A stretch of 64,000 bases of DNA from Tachypleus tridentatus. Taxonomy: Eukaryota > Arthropoda > Merostomata > Xiphosura > Limulidae. Each line of letters opens with the position of its first letter. Positions within the stretch are counted from its first letter, which is position 1. This document shows positions 61,239 to 64,000 of this stretch, piece after piece. The notes below the pieces were generated by a model, which saw only the letters and a program-made list of their open reading frames with translations, ran no database searches and had not been told where the DNA came from. The position numbers and the translations under genes were made by a program. The DNA lies in assembly GCF_004210375.1 (NCBI RefSeq), contig NC_134830.1:64334326-64398325 (forward strand), given 5' to 3'.

Positions 61239-62363
61239 TCAATTGGTCAGGTCTTTGTTGTTGGAAGAGGATTCCAGTGACTGAGGATGCGAACGAATGA
61301 CTGTTTTGCATCTTGGGGTGAGAGAAAAAGATGTATCCAAAGAAATGCCTGTACCTGAAACCAAAGGATGTGAATCTTGCAGTTTGTTGGAATGTATATA
61401 ATGGACAGAGATGGGTGTAGAAGTTGATTCATCAACTTTTATAACCATGGATGTCAAAAGGCTTTTCATTTGTTTTGAGAATGATTCTCTTGCAGGCACA
61501 GAGAGATCTGTCTGCACTCCCACTGTAGTTGTGGAACAAAGTTCAACAGCATATGTCTGAGATGATATGGTGGACAGCAATTTTTGAGCCTCAGGATAAG
61601 TAATGTTATGAGTCATTTTCAAATGTTTCACCTATTTTTCCTCCAACCATTTAGGGCAAGAACGAAAGTAGGAAGGGTGAGAACCATTGCAGTTGACACA
61701 ATGTGGGTCCATGTTACACTCATAGGTATCGTAACCATGACATGACGTCTTTGAGTGACCGAAACTTTGACACTGGAAACATTGGAGAGGGTTTGGAACG
61801 TACGGCTGTACCCTGCAATTTAGATAACCTGCCTTGATGGTGGCAGGTGCATGTGGTGATGTAAATGTCAAGACGAGGATATCTGTCAACAGTGTAACTC
61901 CATCTTTGCGAGTGGAGATGCACCTCACTGCAGAAACTCCTTGAGTGGAGAGACCAGCGAGAATCTCTGACTCGGGGATGTTCTTCAAATCCATCTCAAC
62001 AATAACTCCTCGTGATGAATTCAAAGTAGCATGAGGGGTAACCTCAATAGGTACATCCCCAATTGCCTTTGAATTCAAGAGGAGTTCACTGTGTTGGGAT
62101 GTGGATGTTTCAACCAATATGTCTCCAGATCGAAGCTTCTCTACTTACTTTGGAGAGCCAGCAAGTCCCTTCAGTCCTTTCTGAATAAAAAAGGGGGATA
62201 TTTGGCCTAAAGGTTTCTCTGAAAGAGAATGTAGGATGAAAAAATGAGGTACAACTGGTAGTACAGATGTTGAAGATTGCTGATGAGAGTCTTCAAGACG
62301 TGGTCATTTACCTATTGACTGTTTTTTCACTATTTTATTTAAATTTTTATTAGGACAATCCAT
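61239..62363 (-). pseudogene. LINE ORF1 (gag-like, zinc knuckles), broken
   Basis: A single frame runs from ATG at 62363 to 61239 but is interrupted by three in-frame stops (near 62305, at about 62150, and the TAG at 61632-61634). It contains EKLRSGDILVE and PHATLNSSRGVI, which are typical of ORF1 proteins of I/Jockey-group LINEs. A CX2CX4HX4C knuckle (CFQCQSFGHSKTSC) and a second looser Cys/His motif (CVNCNGSH...C) follow. The product would bind the element's RNA. The preserved single frame suggests the stops are point mutations in a young-to-middle-aged copy. Confidence 0.82.
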
Positions 62364-62759
62364 AGAAAAAAAAAGAATTTTGGTACCCAGTGACCCCACC
62401 CACCATGGAGCCCTATGAGGGGTTTCATGATCACTATACCCAAACACCATCATCAGACACAATGTCCACAACACATGTTGAGAACTTCCAACACTGGTAC
62501 TTGGTTGACTCTAACCCAAGCGGACCAACCAATTGACCCAAGGGGGACCACCCAAAAGCTGTCCATCTACAGGAATTCAAGACCAAAGTGGTGTGTTAGG
62601 GTTGGATCCCTCAACCACCAGGATCCTCTCCTCCCCTTCATGGGTCACCACACACAGCAAACAGGTGGGTGGATGTTTAGATCTCAGAGGAGGTAACCTG
62701 AAAGAACAGAACCTTCCCTGGGAGGACCCCTCACCACATACAGGAATCCATAGTGAGGG

Positions 62760-64000
62760 ATGAAAAAATAGCCAATGTATAAAAACGACATTCATTTGAA
62801 CACACAATTTAAAACATTTTCTGTTAGTGAATGTAGCAAAAGAAACAAGATTGTTAAAGGGGGAGGGGTGTATGGATCATAAAGTACAAAAACCAGGTGA
62901 ATCAAAATTGAAAGATATTTTCAAGTTAGAAACTACAAATATAAAAGAAAGTGCACAAAAAAAAAGCTGTAAATAGTGTTTATATTTTCTCAAGCCATAA
63001 ATCTTTGACTCTGCTAAAATGGATAATACTGTAAAAGTGGACTCAAAAAATGTAACAAGATATTTTCAACAATTGCAATTTCTCTTTTGCAGTTGAAAAT
63101 TCTTATATGAATTTGAAATTCCACCTAAAGAGGGACACTACATTTGGAAGTGCTCTATTGGTTGAAAATATAGGAACATATTCTAAGATGTGGTTAAAAC
63201 TATTGTTGGTTTTGTAACACCTTTACAAAGGGGGTCCTAATGACCAAACAACACCATTACCCAGTTCTTATATTTTAATGTCTCAATACATTTGGTAGTA
63301 CACTGTAAACATACTACAAAGAACCATATAATTTGATATTTCCCATTTGTAAAAGGTTTCAGATTATAGCAGCATGTAATGAAGAAAAAATTAAACCTAA
63401 ATCACTCTCTAAACTGGTGCTATGACCTTTGATGTAGTTAATTTAAAATGAAAAGTATATTCTTAACAATAAAACTGAATATTGCTTTGTGGAATAGTGA
63501 GCAGTGTTTCAAATGTACAATGGTTTGGGAAAGAAATTACTCAAACAAAACACAATGTGGGTTATTAAAAGTTTTATTTTCCATTTGCAGATTACTACTT
63601 AATATGATCTACACAGTAAGTATTTGTTTTCTAGAAATAGCAACAAAGAAAAAAGGTAACAATCTGAATTTCAATCAGCATTTTTCTACTAAATCATAAA
63701 ATATTTATTTCTTCAAATTCCTATACACACCATGTAAAACATCACTGCTAAGAAAAACGTTTTATCCATAAAATCAGACAACTTAAATATCAAGTATTCA
63801 AAAGATAGTTTTGTTATGCTAAAAGTAGTATGAAAAAAAATAACTTCATGAAAATATAAAACCTTAAAAAATAATGTGGAGAGCCTTTGCTCCTTCCTAA
63901 AAGAATGAAAAACCTTCACTAAAGCATTGAGGGAAAAACTAACAAAAATTGTATAATTTTGTAAATAGAAAGAAACTATATCCCTGCAGTAACAAAAACA
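62760..64000. other. Unassigned sequence right of the LINE
   Basis: AT-rich, with no repeat of the listed families and no exon I can support. Confidence 0.5.

Larger units (their letters stand above)
57331..62759 (-). mobile_element. Near full-length I-like non-LTR retrotransposon (LINE), dead
   Basis: On the minus strand the order is a GC-richer 5' UTR (~62759-62364), gag-like ORF1 (62363-61239), apurinic-type endonuclease (61122-60152), reverse transcriptase (~59853-58710), RNase H (~58709-58233) and a 3' UTR to 57331. This ORF1-EN-RT-RNase H layout fits the I superfamily; the exact clade is inferred. Possible imperfect target duplications are tgaaaatag before 57331 and tgaaaaaatag at ~62761. 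Multiple stops and frameshifts in both ORFs make it non-autonomous. The length of ~5.4 kb is close to that expected for an intact copy, so it is not a typical 5'-truncated one. Confidence 0.85.

Noticed and set aside
1-64000. CRISPR arrays, bacterial operons or rRNA
   Set aside because: Nothing with the required spacing or conserved sequences; the regular repeats are animal minisatellites and SINEs.

Overview
This is animal (eukaryotic) genomic DNA: AT-rich, intron-containing, and crowded with short interspersed repeats. No bacterial genes, rRNA, free-standing tRNA genes or CRISPR arrays were seen. Three tRNA-derived SINE families, called A, B and C here, recur on both strands. From memory, families of this kind are typical of chelicerates, and family A looks like the common horseshoe-crab SINE. 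That organism call is inference and was not checked.

Two host genes can be assembled by eye from exons. (1) On the minus strand, five exons between 20053 and 2142 join in compatible intron phases. They encode the N-terminal ~300 residues of a DEG/ENaC/ASC-type sodium channel subunit. The cysteine-rich C-terminal part and second membrane segment should lie beyond the left edge. (2) On the plus strand, five exons between 48997 and 53828 encode a BolA-family protein closest to BOLA1, a mitochondrial [Fe-S] cluster factor. A sixth upstream exon (46868-46959) is likely. The first exon with the start codon was not found.

Everything else is introns, intergenic sequence and dead mobile elements: CR1-like LINE fragments (5579-6960 minus, 27870-28785 plus), a decayed mariner with both terminal repeats (10936-12161), an internally deleted mariner-type element (44677-44965), a pogo/Tigger-like remnant (37634-38464), a ~40-bp piggyBac-like miniature (2456-2503), a foldback element (4211-4506), several tandem arrays, and a near full-length 5.4-kb I-like LINE (57331-62759 minus). 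The LINE has gag-like ORF1, endonuclease, reverse transcriptase and RNase H regions, all broken by stops and frameshifts.

The most interesting relationship is between the LINE and the SINEs. The last ~40 bases of the LINE match the 3' tails of all three SINE families, whose tRNA-like heads differ. This is the layout expected if the SINEs borrowed the tail recognised by this LINE lineage's reverse transcriptase. Family A insertions are frequent from 1 to 42.5 kb and nearly absent from 42.5 to 57.3 kb around the BOLA1-like gene.

Region by region: 1-20 kb is the channel gene with repeat-filled introns; 20-43 kb is a gene-poor repeat field; 43-57 kb is the BOLA1-like gene and its flanks; 57.3-62.8 kb is the LINE; 62.8-64 kb is featureless.
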